Positions 34,470-43,051 of a DNA stretch of 64,000 nucleotides are shown here, in pieces. Numbering within the stretch: position 1 is the stretch's first letter; each line of letters begins with the position of its first letter. Made by a program: the position numbers and the translations under genes. The DNA is taken from the NCBI GenBank assembly GCA_019637695.1, contig JAHBVG010000004.1, positions 1 through 64,000 on the forward strand, given 5' to 3'. The stretch is from Caldilineaceae bacterium. Lineage in GTDB: Bacteria > Chloroflexota > Anaerolineae > Caldilineales > Caldilineaceae. The notes beneath the pieces were generated by a model that was not told the DNA's origin, made no database searches, and saw only the letters and a list, made by a program, of their open reading frames with translations.

Positions 34470-35739
34470 GTTGCTGGCTCTGGGTAAAAACCAGGGCCAG
34501 CACTGCCCAAAAGAGAAAATTAGGTTTGGATCCCATACTAATCGCGTCTGTCATATCATAAATGGTGTGGCCTAACAATACACCCAACAATCCGATTGCC
34601 CAAAGGGACTGGTCCCAACGGTGAACCCATCGTAAGCGCACCAAAAGGGCAATACCTGTCAGGTAGATAACCAGGAGGGCAACAAGCCCAGGGATGCCAA
34701 ATTCTACGCCCATCTGTAAGAAGAAGTTATGGGCATGGTCAAAGGTAAAATCTGGAGAAATGAGGAAAAAAGGGTAGAGCAGGCGTACGATCTCACCAAA
34801 ATTGCCCAGGCCCACGCCTGTAAACGAGAAATCGCTAATCATGTAAAGGGCGCGATTCCAGATCTCTTGACGCCCACTCAAGCTTACATCCCCTACAGCC
34901 TCTACATCAGTTACCTGTCCCGTCAATTGATCAAATGGAATCCAGGGGAGGGCAAGGATTACCACTAACACCCCGACACCTATCAGCACCACTCCTTGTC
35001 GCCAGCGCATCAACATCATCCCTACAAGCGCTAAAGAAAAGCCTAGCAATGCTCCGCGCGATTGAGTAAACAACAAGATCGCCCCAATGGTTCCCACTAT
35101 CAGAAACAATGGCAATCCAAGCCACCAGCGTGTGAGTCGTTGACGCACCGCTATGACCCACATCACAACACCCAGAGGCAATATATATAGCAGTGAACCA
35201 GCGACCAGATTCGGATTGAACTCTGTGCCAATCCAGTTAAATCTATCACTCAAGGGTGTGGGAATTTGAACCAAAATTGCTCCAATCAAAGGGAATTTGT
35301 TACCCCACTGGTTACTAAGCAGGGCAAAACTCCCCAACCCCAACCCAATCAGAAGCAATCCACCACTTACAAGATAAAGCAACTCTCTCCGTCGCCCGGC
35401 ATGGCTGACCACCGTCCAAAAGAGGAAGAAATTCCAGATCAGGATCAGCGCGCGCGGCATCGAATACTCCGCGCGCAGGGGACCCGGTGCAGCCCAGATC
35501 GAAATCGGCAGCATCACCAGAAAGAGGAAGAAGATCGGCCAATCTGCGGGCGTACGCTGATACCAGACGCCGATCATCAGCCGTCGCCAGAGCCAGCCCA
35601 ACGCCAGTAGCCCTATGGCAAAGGCGATTTCCCCGGTCCCAAAACGACCGGGAAAGTAAAGGATGGGGGCTGTTATCGCCAACAGCAACAGTTCGACAAA
35701 GAAGGTAATGTCCCAGTAGGGGCGTAATCGGTTCAACAT
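34441..35739 (-). CDS. O-antigen ligase / Wzy-like polymerase (WaaL family)
   Basis: 432 aa, about 11 membrane helices, with the Wzy_C signature: SGRQEIWNRALYMISDFSFTGVGLGNFGEI followed by DHAHNFFLQMGVEFGIPG (His of the large periplasmic loop). Moves lipid-linked glycan to another acceptor or polymerises repeat units on the outside of the membrane. Only minus-strand gene at this end of the locus, convergent with the dehydratase. Confidence 0.9.
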   Translation of the reverse strand: MLNRLRPYWDITFFVELLLLAITAPILYFPGRFGTGEIAFAIGLLALGWLWRRLMIGVWYQRTPADWPIFFLFLVMLPISIWAAPGPLRAEYSMPRALILIWNFFLFWTVVSHAGRRRELLYLVSGGLLLIGLGLGSFALLSNQWGNKFPLIGAILVQIPTPLSDRFNWIGTEFNPNLVAGSLLYILPLGVVMWVIAVRQRLTRWWLGLPLFLIVGTIGAILLFTQSRGALLGFSLALVGMMLMRWRQGVVLIGVGVLVVILALPWIPFDQLTGQVTDVEAVGDVSLSGRQEIWNRALYMISDFSFTGVGLGNFGEIVRLLYPFFLISPDFTFDHAHNFFLQMGVEFGIPGLVALLVIYLTGIALLVRLRWVHRWDQSLWAIGLLGVLLGHTIYDMTDAISMGSKPNFLFWAVLALVFTQSQQLMTDEVARM

Positions 35740-35974
35740 GCAGTAACCTCAAGGAAGGAGACAGGACGATCAGTGGAAAATCCAAAGGGGAAGCCGTCCT
35801 CGCGCCGGATGTTGCTTGTCACCCGATCCTAGCACAGGCGGGAACAAGGGGCAAAAACGGCCATTGCGCGCCTCCGCTTGTCCATCCTCCTGCCATAGCG
35901 TAGAATGGGGGAGCCTGAACTCATTTTAGAACATCTCCACCCTCGGTTGAACACCACTCAATAGGAGCAATCTT
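35740..35974. other. Divergent promoter region
   Basis: 235 bp between the O-antigen ligase and the SMP-30 gene, transcribed away from each other. It should contain both promoters, but no consensus pair was found. AGGAG at 35962-35966 is the ribosome site for the SMP-30 gene. Confidence 0.45.
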
Positions 35975-36841
35975 ATGGCATGGGAATTTGAAGTGCTGGC
36001 CGAACCCATGGGGCTGACCGAAGGCCCCGCCTGGGATGGCAGCGGCCTCCTCTTTACCAACATCCCCAACAGCCGCATTATGCGCTACGACGCGGCCAGC
36101 GGCGAATTCAGTGTCTTCCGCACAGGGACGAACAACGCCAACGGGCTGATGCTCAACAAAGATGGGGAACTTTACGCCTGCGAGGGCGGCGGGCGGCGCA
36201 TGGTCCGCTATGAGAAGGATGGCGGCGTCACGGTACTCTGCGACAACTTTGAGGGGAAGCGGCTCAACAGTCCCAACGATCTCGCCATCGACAGCCGAGG
36301 GCGGGTCTGGTTCACCGATCCGCGCTATGGCGATTTCCGCGACGATATGGAACTCGATCACGAATCGATCTACCGGCTCGATCCTCAGCCCGACGGTTCA
36401 TGGACGCCGACGCGCATGACCTTCGACACCACCGCACCCAATGGCCTGCTTCTCTCGCCGGATGAGAAAACGCTCTATGTGGCACAGAGCAAATATGGCG
36501 AAGGACAAAAACGGGAGCTGCGCGCCTATCCCATCGGCGCGGATGGGGCGCTGGGCCAATATCAAGTGCTGCACAACTTCTACCCGCACCGGGGCATCGA
36601 CGGCATGTGCCTCGACAGCGAAGGCAACCTCATCGCCACCGCTGGCTGGGAAGAGAGCGGACCCGGCGGTATGATCTACGTCTTCGCGCCCAATGGCCGC
36701 GTGCTGGAGACCCATCCCGTCCCCTGCAACCGCCCCACCAACTGCACCTTCGGCGGCGCGGACCTGCGCGATCTCTACGTCACCTCGATAGAGGGGCATT
36801 TGCTGCGGGCGAGGACGGACAGAAGCGGAAGGAGTGAATAA
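35975..36841 (+). CDS. SMP-30/gluconolactonase family protein
   Basis: 288 aa six-bladed propeller; LTEGPAWDGSGLLFTNIPNSRIMRY starts the metal-site blade with the conserved Glu, NNANGLML and LNSPNDLAIDSRGRVWFTDP supply Asn residues, and GIDGMCLDSEGNL the Asp. Hydrolyses sugar lactones in the cytoplasm. No signal peptide. Followed after about 100 bp by an enolase-superfamily sugar-acid dehydratase, so the two may form a lactone to keto-deoxy-acid route. Confidence 0.88.
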   Translation: MAWEFEVLAEPMGLTEGPAWDGSGLLFTNIPNSRIMRYDAASGEFSVFRTGTNNANGLMLNKDGELYACEGGGRRMVRYEKDGGVTVLCDNFEGKRLNSPNDLAIDSRGRVWFTDPRYGDFRDDMELDHESIYRLDPQPDGSWTPTRMTFDTTAPNGLLLSPDEKTLYVAQSKYGEGQKRELRAYPIGADGALGQYQVLHNFYPHRGIDGMCLDSEGNLIATAGWEESGPGGMIYVFAPNGRVLETHPVPCNRPTNCTFGGADLRDLYVTSIEGHLLRARTDRSGRSE

Positions 36842-36851
36842 AGAATGGGTA

Positions 36852-36911
36852 GAGATCTTTACGCGATAAGAGTCTCATGTCACTCAAGAGACTCTACCCA
36901 TTCATTATTCT
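36852..36911. terminator. Hairpin between SMP-30 and dehydratase genes
   Basis: GGGTAGAG at about 36849-36856 pairs with CTCTACCC at about 36892-36899, within longer inverted flanks (AAGAATGGGTAGAG / CTCTACCCATTC). An inner AGAGTCT/AGACTCT pair offers a competing stem. No T-run follows, so it may be an mRNA processing or attenuation hairpin rather than a true terminator. Confidence 0.45.
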
Positions 36912-36938
36912 TCATTCATCTTTTCTGAAAGGAGATCC

Positions 36939-38084
36939 ATGAAAATTACCTCTCTCTCCCCGCTCATCCTCCAGGTCAACCGGCGCGGGGATTGGCTCTT
37001 TGTGCAGATCGAGACGGACGAAGGCATTGTCGGCGTTGGGGAAGCCAGCCACAGCGGCAATGACGCGCTCTGTGTGACGATCGTAGGGCAGTTCGCGGCG
37101 GCGCTGATGGGCAAAGATCCACGGCAGATCGCCCTGATCCGTCGTTCGCTGCGTAAGAGCGACGGCGGACGCGTCTACAACACCGCGCTCAGCGGCGTGG
37201 AGCAGGCGCTGTGGGACATCCTCGGCCAGCAGTTGGGCGTGCCGGTGCATGTCCTCTTTGGCGGGGCGGTGCGCGAGCGGCTGCGCCTCTACGCCAACAT
37301 CAACCGTCACGTCAACGAGCGCACGCCCGAAGGCTTCGCCCGCGCCGCCCGCCAGGCCGTGGACGAAGGCTTTACCGCCATCAAACTTGCTCCATTCGAA
37401 GAGTTGCGCCCCGGCGATCACATCCGCACAGGCCCCAAAGCGGCGTGGCGGCGTGGGGTGGAACGGGTGCGTGCGGTGCGCGCTGCCATCGGCGATGAGA
37501 TTGAGTTGGCGGTGGATTGCCACGCGCGCATGGAACGGGCCGAGGCACTGATCGTGGCTGAGGAGTTGGCTGAGTGTCGCCTCTTTTGGTACGAGGAGCC
37601 GGTTCCCCACAGCCTCCCCGCGGATCTGCGGCTGATCACCGAGACGATCCCCATGCCCACGGCGTCGGCGGAGAGTATCTTTGGCATTGAGAACTTCCGC
37701 CCCTTCCTTGTGGAACGGACCGTGGACGCCATTATGCCCGACGTCAAACATTGCGGCGGGCTGCTCGAACTGGCGGAAATTGCGGCGGCGGCGCGCATGA
37801 ACCAGATTTTGGTGGCGCCGCACAACCCGGCGGGTCCGCTGTCAACGGCGGCGACGGCGCAGGTTGCCAGCACGCTAAGCAACTTCTACATTTTGGAGTA
37901 TGCCTGGGGTGAAGTGGATTGGCGCGCTGATCTGCTCTCCCCTGCCGAACGCATCGAGGACGGGTATCTCGTCCTCTCGCAAGAGCCGGGGCTGGGTCAT
38001 CGCCTCAACCCGGAGGTCGTCGCCCGTCAGCGGCAGGGGCAGGCCAGCGACGCTGATTCGTCGAAGGTGGGGGCGAGTAGTTAG
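36939..38084 (+). CDS. Enolase-superfamily sugar-acid dehydratase (MR/MLE)
   Basis: 381 aa of the mandelate racemase/muconate lactonizing family. Barrel residues: Lys149 (TAIKLAPF), metal ligands Asp193 (VDCHAR), Glu219 (FWYEEP) and Glu245 (AESIFG), and the general base pair Asp268/His295 (VAPHNPAGP). Removes water from an aldonic or uronic acid; exact sugar unknown. AAGGAG at about 36929 is the ribosome site. The last codon and stop (AGT TAG) run into a heptamer array. Confidence 0.88.
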   Translation: MKITSLSPLILQVNRRGDWLFVQIETDEGIVGVGEASHSGNDALCVTIVGQFAAALMGKDPRQIALIRRSLRKSDGGRVYNTALSGVEQALWDILGQQLGVPVHVLFGGAVRERLRLYANINRHVNERTPEGFARAARQAVDEGFTAIKLAPFEELRPGDHIRTGPKAAWRRGVERVRAVRAAIGDEIELAVDCHARMERAEALIVAEELAECRLFWYEEPVPHSLPADLRLITETIPMPTASAESIFGIENFRPFLVERTVDAIMPDVKHCGGLLELAEIAAAARMNQILVAPHNPAGPLSTAATAQVASTLSNFYILEYAWGEVDWRADLLSPAERIEDGYLVLSQEPGLGHRLNPEVVARQRQGQASDADSSKVGASS

Positions 38085-38117
38085 CAGGTAGCGGATAGCA
38101 GGTAGCAGGTAGGGCAG
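38083..38117. repeat. Heptamer array (AGCAGGT-type) overlapping a stop codon
   Basis: Five 7-bp units: AGCAGGT, AGCGGAT, AGCAGGT, AGCAGGT, AGGGCAG. The first unit begins within the TAG stop codon (38082-38084) of the dehydratase gene. Confidence 0.8.
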
Positions 38118-38144
38118 AGTGTTGCGTCAAGGATAAATTGAGGG

Positions 38145-38193
38145 GTACGGGCGCTGCCTGGTGCGCAGAGGGCGCAGCAAGCAGCGCCCGTAC
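38145..38193. repeat. GC-rich hairpin in 352-bp spacer
   Basis: GTACGGGCGCTGC (38145-38157) and GCAGCGCCCGTAC (38181-38193) pair perfectly over 13 bp. A second inverted repeat, GGTCCGTGACCGG / CCGGGTTACGGACC, lies at about 38219-38252. The rest of the spacer 38085-38436 shows no gene. The first hairpin could end transcription of the dehydratase, though no T-run follows. Confidence 0.6.
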
Positions 38194-38436
38194 AATTGGG
38201 GTGAGAATGCTCCTCGCCGGTCCGTGACCGGCGGCGGCCGGGTTACGGACCCGACCTGAGCGCCCCCAATCTGGGACGCACCTCCCGTACCCTGTTTCAA
38301 TCAATTTATGACTGAGACAACAAGAGCAGAAAAGGCAAAAATGGTCGAGACTATACAGGTTTGCAGGTCACAATGCTCCATGCACCAAGTTTCACCCCTC
38401 CATCTTGTCATCTTTGCCCCAATCACCAGTCACTGT

Positions 38437-39639
38437 TCACCTCTGATACTCTCCGCTGCCGCCGCCGTAACCGGTCAACTCAACGTAGCCGCGGCCGCGC
38501 ACGGCTTCCCCGGCCATTATGCCTTCGATCAGCGTGGATCCTTCGTAGTAGGTGAAGGCGACGGTCATCTCCTGGTCGGGGATAAGCGGGCGGATGGTGA
38601 GATCGATCTCATACGCTGGGAAAATGACGCGCCAGCCCGATGGATAGGTGATGCCGGTTATGGGACTGGTCCACGAGCTGAGGGGTGTCAGCTCGAAATC
38701 GCTCTGGTTGATGACAAATTGGCGACCATCGGGCAGGACCAGCGTCCCCTCAAAGATCTCCTGGCTCTCGCCGCTCGCCGTGCGGATCTCAGCAAACATG
38801 ATCACCGCCTCGTTGTCGAGCGTGACGCTGAACCAATCCCAGCCCAGGGCGTCGCCGCTCAGCGCGCTCGTCCCATACTCGTGATCCATCCAACTCAGAC
38901 CGGTAACTTCGCTCGCTGCCCCGTTGAAGGTGATGGTCCCCGTTGTATCCATGCGCACAAGGCTGTAATAGTAGCTGGCGTTCCCTGCTTCGGGACCTTT
39001 TTGGCTGAGGCCGCGGTCGCCGTGAAGGACGGGGGCGCGGGTCTCTTCCAAAACCAGGTCGAGGGCAATTGATCCTTCTGATCCTTCGGCGGCGGCGACC
39101 AACCGGTACTGCTGTGGACCGATCTGCTCGGCGCGCCAATCCTCCAACCAGACGCTATAGGATGGTTCCCCGGTGGCGCCAGCCAATCCACCCGCGCCGC
39201 GGCTGAACCGATCAAAGCTGAGATGCTCGTTGGCGGGTCCGCTGGTGATGGCAAAGTGGGCCATGTAGACTTGATTGGCGGCGAAATCAGATTCCCGCTC
39301 CGGCGCTTCGGGCGCAAGCGCGCTGCGGAAGAAGGTCAATTGATAGCCGTAGAGTCCGCCGCGAGCGTCGGTCAGATTGCCGGTGTAGTACCACCACTCG
39401 GTCGTGTACTCGGGGTGCGGTCCATGATCGCGCGGAAAGACAAAGTCCACCGGTTCGTAGGCGCGGGCGAACGCCTCATCCGCTTCCCCGCTGAGCGTCG
39501 CCACAACATTGGCGCTGGCGAGTTGGGCGGTGGGGGAAGTGCAGCCGGTGAGGAGGAAGAGAACAATGAGTAATGAGGGCGCTCTGAGCGCATGCGTAAT
39601 TCGTGATGCGTGATGCGTGATGCGTGATGCGGAATTCAT
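38437..39639 (-). CDS. CrtC/AttH-like lipocalin-fold lipoprotein
   Basis: 400 aa from ATG at 39639. Resembles the AttH/CrtC family of predicted secreted hydrolases: PRDHGPHPEYTTEWWYYTGNL and GLSWMDHEYG are its signature pieces. The leader ends in LLIVLFLLTGC, a lipobox, so the protein is a lipoprotein. The n-region (SRITHHASRITHALR) is translated from GTGATGC heptamers at 39603-39630, which is most unusual. Members include carotenoid hydratases and hydroxysteroid or toxin-related proteins; substrate unknown. Confidence 0.85.
   Translation of the reverse strand: MNSASRITHHASRITHALRAPSLLIVLFLLTGCTSPTAQLASANVVATLSGEADEAFARAYEPVDFVFPRDHGPHPEYTTEWWYYTGNLTDARGGLYGYQLTFFRSALAPEAPERESDFAANQVYMAHFAITSGPANEHLSFDRFSRGAGGLAGATGEPSYSVWLEDWRAEQIGPQQYRLVAAAEGSEGSIALDLVLEETRAPVLHGDRGLSQKGPEAGNASYYYSLVRMDTTGTITFNGAASEVTGLSWMDHEYGTSALSGDALGWDWFSVTLDNEAVIMFAEIRTASGESQEIFEGTLVLPDGRQFVINQSDFELTPLSSWTSPITGITYPSGWRVIFPAYEIDLTIRPLIPDQEMTVAFTYYEGSTLIEGIMAGEAVRGRGYVELTGYGGGSGEYQR
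39603..39630. repeat. Heptamer array (GTGATGC)4 inside signal peptide codons
   Basis: Four perfect GTGATGC units. On the coding (minus) strand they give GCATCAC repeats that encode the histidine-rich n-region of the lipoprotein at 38437-39639. Confidence 0.85.
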
Positions 39640-39803
39640 CTCTGGATCGACCTCTGTGAAATTTGTCACGGACTGCGATCCAATTTAGGGGAAATGGGGG
39701 CGAGTTGCAGTGGAGGGGATTCCAGTTGAATAGTGGGATGATGGGAACTGCGCTGTTCGGCGCATCGACGCATCGGCGCATCGACGCCTCATCCCATCAT
39801 CAT

Positions 39804-41057
39804 TCACACCGCGTCCAATGCCTGCGCCAGATCCGCGATCAGATCCGCGGTCTCTTCGATGCCCAGGCTGAGCCGTACGAGTTCGTCACTGATGCCCAGG
39901 GATTGGCGAACGTCGGGGTCGGTGTCGTAATAGGAGATGATGGCGGGCTGTTCGATCAGACTTTCCACGCCGCCCAGGCTAGGACCAATACGGGGGATGC
40001 GGCAACTGTCGATGAAGCGGCTGGTAGCAGGGCCGTCGCCGTCGATCTCGAAGCTGATGACGCCGCCGAAACCTTCCATTGTCTGCGCGGCGATAGGGTG
40101 ATCCGGGTGGCTCTCCAACCCCGGATACCAGACGCGCTTCACCTTGGTGTGATCCTCAAGGAAGCGGGCAACGGCCAATCCACTGGCGTTATGCTGGCGC
40201 ATACGCAGCCCCAATGTCTTCAACCCGCGCAGGATCAGATATCCACAATGGGGATCAACCACTGCGCCCAAAACACCTTGCGATTGGCGCAGCGCTGTCG
40301 TGATCTCGAAATTCCCCACCACGCAGCCCGCCAATAGATCGTTATGACCGGCCAGATATTTGGTGACGCTGTGGATCACCAGATCGATGCCATATTCAAT
40401 GGGGCGCACGTTCATGGGTGTGCCAAAGGTCGTATCCACGGCGGTTTTGATCTTGTGGCGTTTGGCGATGTCGGCGAGGCGGGCGTAGTCGAGACAGCGC
40501 ATGAAGGGATTGGTAGGCGATTCGGAGAAGATCAACCTGGTGTTGGGCTGGATGGCCGCCTCGATGCCGTCATAATCGCCGGGGCGGACGGTGGTACATT
40601 CAATGCCAAAACGGGTGAGGAAGGTACGGCAAAAGGCGCGCGTCCGTCGGTAACAGTCCTCGGTGATGATGAAATGATCGCCGGTGGAGAGCATGATCAG
40701 CAGGGTGCTGGTGATGGCGGCCATGCCGCTGCTTGTCAACAGCGCATCCTCAGCTTTGTCGAGCGCGGCGATCTTGGCTTCGGCGGCGCGCACGGTGGGG
40801 TTGCCATAGCGTCCATATTCCTCGCGTTCGGGCACATCCCAAAACATGTGTGATTCGACGAAATCGATCAGCGCCGCCGTGTCCTTAAACGTATAGGTAG
40901 AGGTTTGCACAATGGGGACGGTTACGCTGTGGTGCGAAATGTACCGTTCCTCGCCAGCGTGGACGGCCTGGGTCAATTGGGATGGCTGGCGCGCTGATTC
41001 CTGGGGTTGATAGCCATTGCTGCCGACAACAACATCGCTCTGGGATTGATGACTCAT
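39804..41057 (-). CDS. Cys/Met metabolism PLP enzyme (cystathionine gamma-synthase type)
   Basis: 417 aa. Trans-sulfuration family: [40 protein letters not shown] and the PLP-lysine segment [16 protein letters not shown], ending with the substrate domain [16 protein letters not shown]. The SAM-I riboswitch in its leader shows that it belongs to methionine or cysteine supply and is switched off at high S-adenosylmethionine. Whether it is gamma-synthase, beta-lyase or a sulfhydrylase cannot be told from these motifs. Confidence 0.92.
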   Translation of the reverse strand: MSHQSQSDVVVGSNGYQPQESARQPSQLTQAVHAGEERYISHHSVTVPIVQTSTYTFKDTAALIDFVESHMFWDVPEREEYGRYGNPTVRAAEAKIAALDKAEDALLTSSGMAAITSTLLIMLSTGDHFIITEDCYRRTRAFCRTFLTRFGIECTTVRPGDYDGIEAAIQPNTRLIFSESPTNPFMRCLDYARLADIAKRHKIKTAVDTTFGTPMNVRPIEYGIDLVIHSVTKYLAGHNDLLAGCVVGNFEITTALRQSQGVLGAVVDPHCGYLILRGLKTLGLRMRQHNASGLAVARFLEDHTKVKRVWYPGLESHPDHPIAAQTMEGFGGVISFEIDGDGPATSRFIDSCRIPRIGPSLGGVESLIEQPAIISYYDTDPDVRQSLGISDELVRLSLGIEETADLIADLAQALDAV

Positions 41058-41140
41058 GGTTCCTCCTCGGTAAGGATAAATAGACGCTTTGCTGATCGAG
41101 CTGCTCCCCAGAAAGTTGCTTTTGGTAAGGCGTCTCCGCC

Positions 41141-41178
41141 AAATAAAAAACCTCTGCCGGTGGATACCAGAAGAGGTT
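41141..41178 (-). terminator. Intrinsic terminator of the SAM-I riboswitch
   Basis: On the minus strand, AACCTCT and AGAGGTT (41149-41155 with 41172-41178) form the stem, with the run TTTTTTATTT after it. It lies between the SAM aptamer and the gene start at 41057, the normal expression platform for ligand-triggered termination. Confidence 0.85.
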
Positions 41179-41204
41179 GCAAGTTCACGTTGAAAGATGA
41201 CCCT

Positions 41205-41331
41205 TGCGTCTCATCTTTCGGTGTATCACACCGACGGAATTGGCACCTGCCACAGCGGAACCACTTCTTGGTCCGTTGCCGGTTGCCGAGGCTTCACAGG
41301 GCCGTTCCCTCCACCTCTCTGGATAAGCGCA
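41205..41331 (-). ncRNA. SAM-I (S-box) riboswitch aptamer
   Basis: Read on the minus strand: CTTATCCAGAGAGGTGGAGG, then GGAACGGCCCTGTGAAGCC and CGGCAACC, then GGTGCCAATTCC and GATGAGACGCA. These are the conserved S-box parts in order (P1, internal loop, kink-turn and pseudoknot GCAACC, J3/4). P1 pairs TGCG-CTTATC with GATGAGACGCA. It controls the trans-sulfuration gene downstream by premature termination. Confidence 0.93.
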
Positions 41332-41357
41332 GACTGCTACTATTGAATTGTGGCGCA

Positions 41358-41385
41358 ATCATACCACAGATCGAGGATGGGTCAA
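41358..41385 (-). promoter_or_regulatory. Promoter of the SAM-I riboswitch transcript
   Basis: On the minus strand TTGACC (41385-41380) and TATGAT (41363-41358) with a 16-bp spacer, placed so that RNA starts near 41350, about 20 nt before the aptamer. It lies just downstream of the folK-folP stop. Confidence 0.7.
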
Positions 41386-41450
41386 ATTGGCGTGGTTGGC
41401 AGTTGGCAGAGGACAAACGCAAAGGACAAAGCGGATCGAGGTAAGGATGG

Positions 41451-42791
41451 TCACCGCCGTGTGATCGCATCGGCCATGCGCACGGCGCGCACGGTGGGCG
41501 CAACATCGTGGACGCGCACAATGTCCGCGCCTCGATCCACAGCCAGGACATTGGCGGCGAGCGTGCCTTCTAAACGCTGATCCGCAGGCAGACCGCCTAG
41601 CGCCGCGCCGATGAAGCCTTTGCGCGACGCGCCAAAGAGCAGAGGATAGTTGCCTGCTTTGAGGGAATCAAGCCGATTGATCAATTCCATGTGCTGCTCC
41701 AAAGTCTTGCCGAAGCCGATGCCCGGATCGATGATCTGCAACCAGCGCGGAAGCCCGGCCCGCGTGGCAATCGACAGACTTTCGGCTAATTCCTGGCGAA
41801 TCTCGCCGAGCAAGTCAGTGTAGACGCTGCCTGGGGTCGAAGCCAGACGGTTGTGATAGGCGGGCAGCGGCTGAAAGCGATTGTGCATCACCACCAGCGG
41901 CGCATGATGGCGGACGGCCAGATCCGCCAGATCGGGGAAGAGGCGCAGCCCCCACACATCGTTGATCCAATGCGCGCCGGCATCCAGCGCCGCAGCCCCC
42001 ACGGGTGTGCGAAAAGTATCGATGGAGATCGGCAGATCCACGTTTTCGCGCAGGGCGCGGATCACGGGCACGACGCGACGGATCTCCTCCTCTATGGGTA
42101 CATCCTCATGGTTGGGGCGGGTCGAGTAGCCACCCACATCGAGGAAGTCCGCGCCCTCGGCGGCGAAGCGTTGGGCCTGAGCCACGGCGCGCGCAATTCG
42201 ATCATCGTCCTCGGCAAGACCGTCGCCGGTGAACGAATCGGGCGTCACGTTGATAATGCCCATTACATAGGTCTTAGCGCCCCATTGCCACAATCGATCA
42301 GCGGTCGGCATTACCCGCGCCAGCGCTTCTTTCTTTAGTCTCTGCCAGAGCATCCGTACTGAGGTGTCGAGTTGCGGATGGCGCAGTTCAGGGTCCAGAT
42401 CGCAGAGCGGCTCCAATACGAAATCGCGCTCGGCCAGCCGCGCATGGGGGATGGCGAGATCCGCGGAGGCCAACACCAGATCATCGTAAAAGAGGATGTC
42501 GAGATCGATGACACGGGGGCCAAAACGAATCGTCTCTTGTCGGCCCAATTGATTCTCAATGGATTTGAGCGCGGCCAACAGATCCGTGGGCGAAAGCGCT
42601 GTGCGAATGCGGCAGACGGTGTTGAGAAAGGCCGGCTGATCCAACACATAGGCGGGCGGCGTCTCATAGAGAAAGGCGGTCTCATCCACGGCGGCGAAGG
42701 CGCGCAGGGCGTCGAGGGCTGCATAGAGATTGGCGGCGCGATCCCCCAGGTTGGTCCCCAGGGCAAGATAAACCGTATGTTGGTCGGGCAC
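41451..42791 (-). CDS. folKP: FolK-FolP fusion (HPPK + dihydropteroate synthase)
   Basis: 446 aa joining two consecutive folate enzymes. Residues 1-~155: pyrophosphokinase with VYLALGTNLGDRAANL and RVIDLDILFYDD. From about 170: dihydropteroate synthase with YVMGIINVTPDSFTGDG, FLDVGGYSTRPN, SIDTFR, WINDVWG, DPGIGFGKTLEQH and LLFGASRKGFIG (sulfonamide-binding Lys/Arg). The first domain activates hydroxymethyl-dihydropterin, the second joins it to p-aminobenzoate. Such fusions are known in plants and some bacteria. Confidence 0.94.
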   Translation of the reverse strand: MPDQHTVYLALGTNLGDRAANLYAALDALRAFAAVDETAFLYETPPAYVLDQPAFLNTVCRIRTALSPTDLLAALKSIENQLGRQETIRFGPRVIDLDILFYDDLVLASADLAIPHARLAERDFVLEPLCDLDPELRHPQLDTSVRMLWQRLKKEALARVMPTADRLWQWGAKTYVMGIINVTPDSFTGDGLAEDDDRIARAVAQAQRFAAEGADFLDVGGYSTRPNHEDVPIEEEIRRVVPVIRALRENVDLPISIDTFRTPVGAAALDAGAHWINDVWGLRLFPDLADLAVRHHAPLVVMHNRFQPLPAYHNRLASTPGSVYTDLLGEIRQELAESLSIATRAGLPRWLQIIDPGIGFGKTLEQHMELINRLDSLKAGNYPLLFGASRKGFIGAALGGLPADQRLEGTLAANVLAVDRGADIVRVHDVAPTVRAVRMADAITRR

Positions 42792-42832
42792 GGATCATCC
42801 TCAAAATCTAGATTTGCACAGAAATGGAGAGA

Positions 42833-43037
42833 TTTTAGCGCAGAGACGCGGAGAGGCAGAGAAAAGACTCAACGCAAAGGCGCAAAGAGGCAAAGGGAGA
42901 AGAAAAGAAGAGATGAAGGAATTCGTCTGACTGCCCCGTCTCTCTTCATCTCTCCTCACTTCTTCCCTTCCTCTCTTTGTCTTTCCCTCTCGGCACCTTT
43001 GCCTCTTTGCACCTTTGCGTTAAATTTCTGCTCTCTG
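42833..43037. repeat. ~205-bp hairpin built of octamer repeats
   Basis: 42871-42896 (AACGCAAA GGCGCAAA GAGGCAAA, 8-bp period) pairs with 42996-43021 in 25 of 26 positions. Further paired blocks (AGAGATGAAG near 42910 with CTTCATCTCT near 42944) extend it inwards. It fills the spacer between patatin and folKP, starting about 15 nt after the patatin stop. Confidence 0.75.
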
Positions 43038-43051
43038 GGTTGAATTACAGG

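Noticed and set aside
38308..39072. Plus-strand frame of 254 codons opposite the CrtC-like gene
   Set aside because: No domain, no ribosome site; the minus-strand gene has family motifs and a lipobox.
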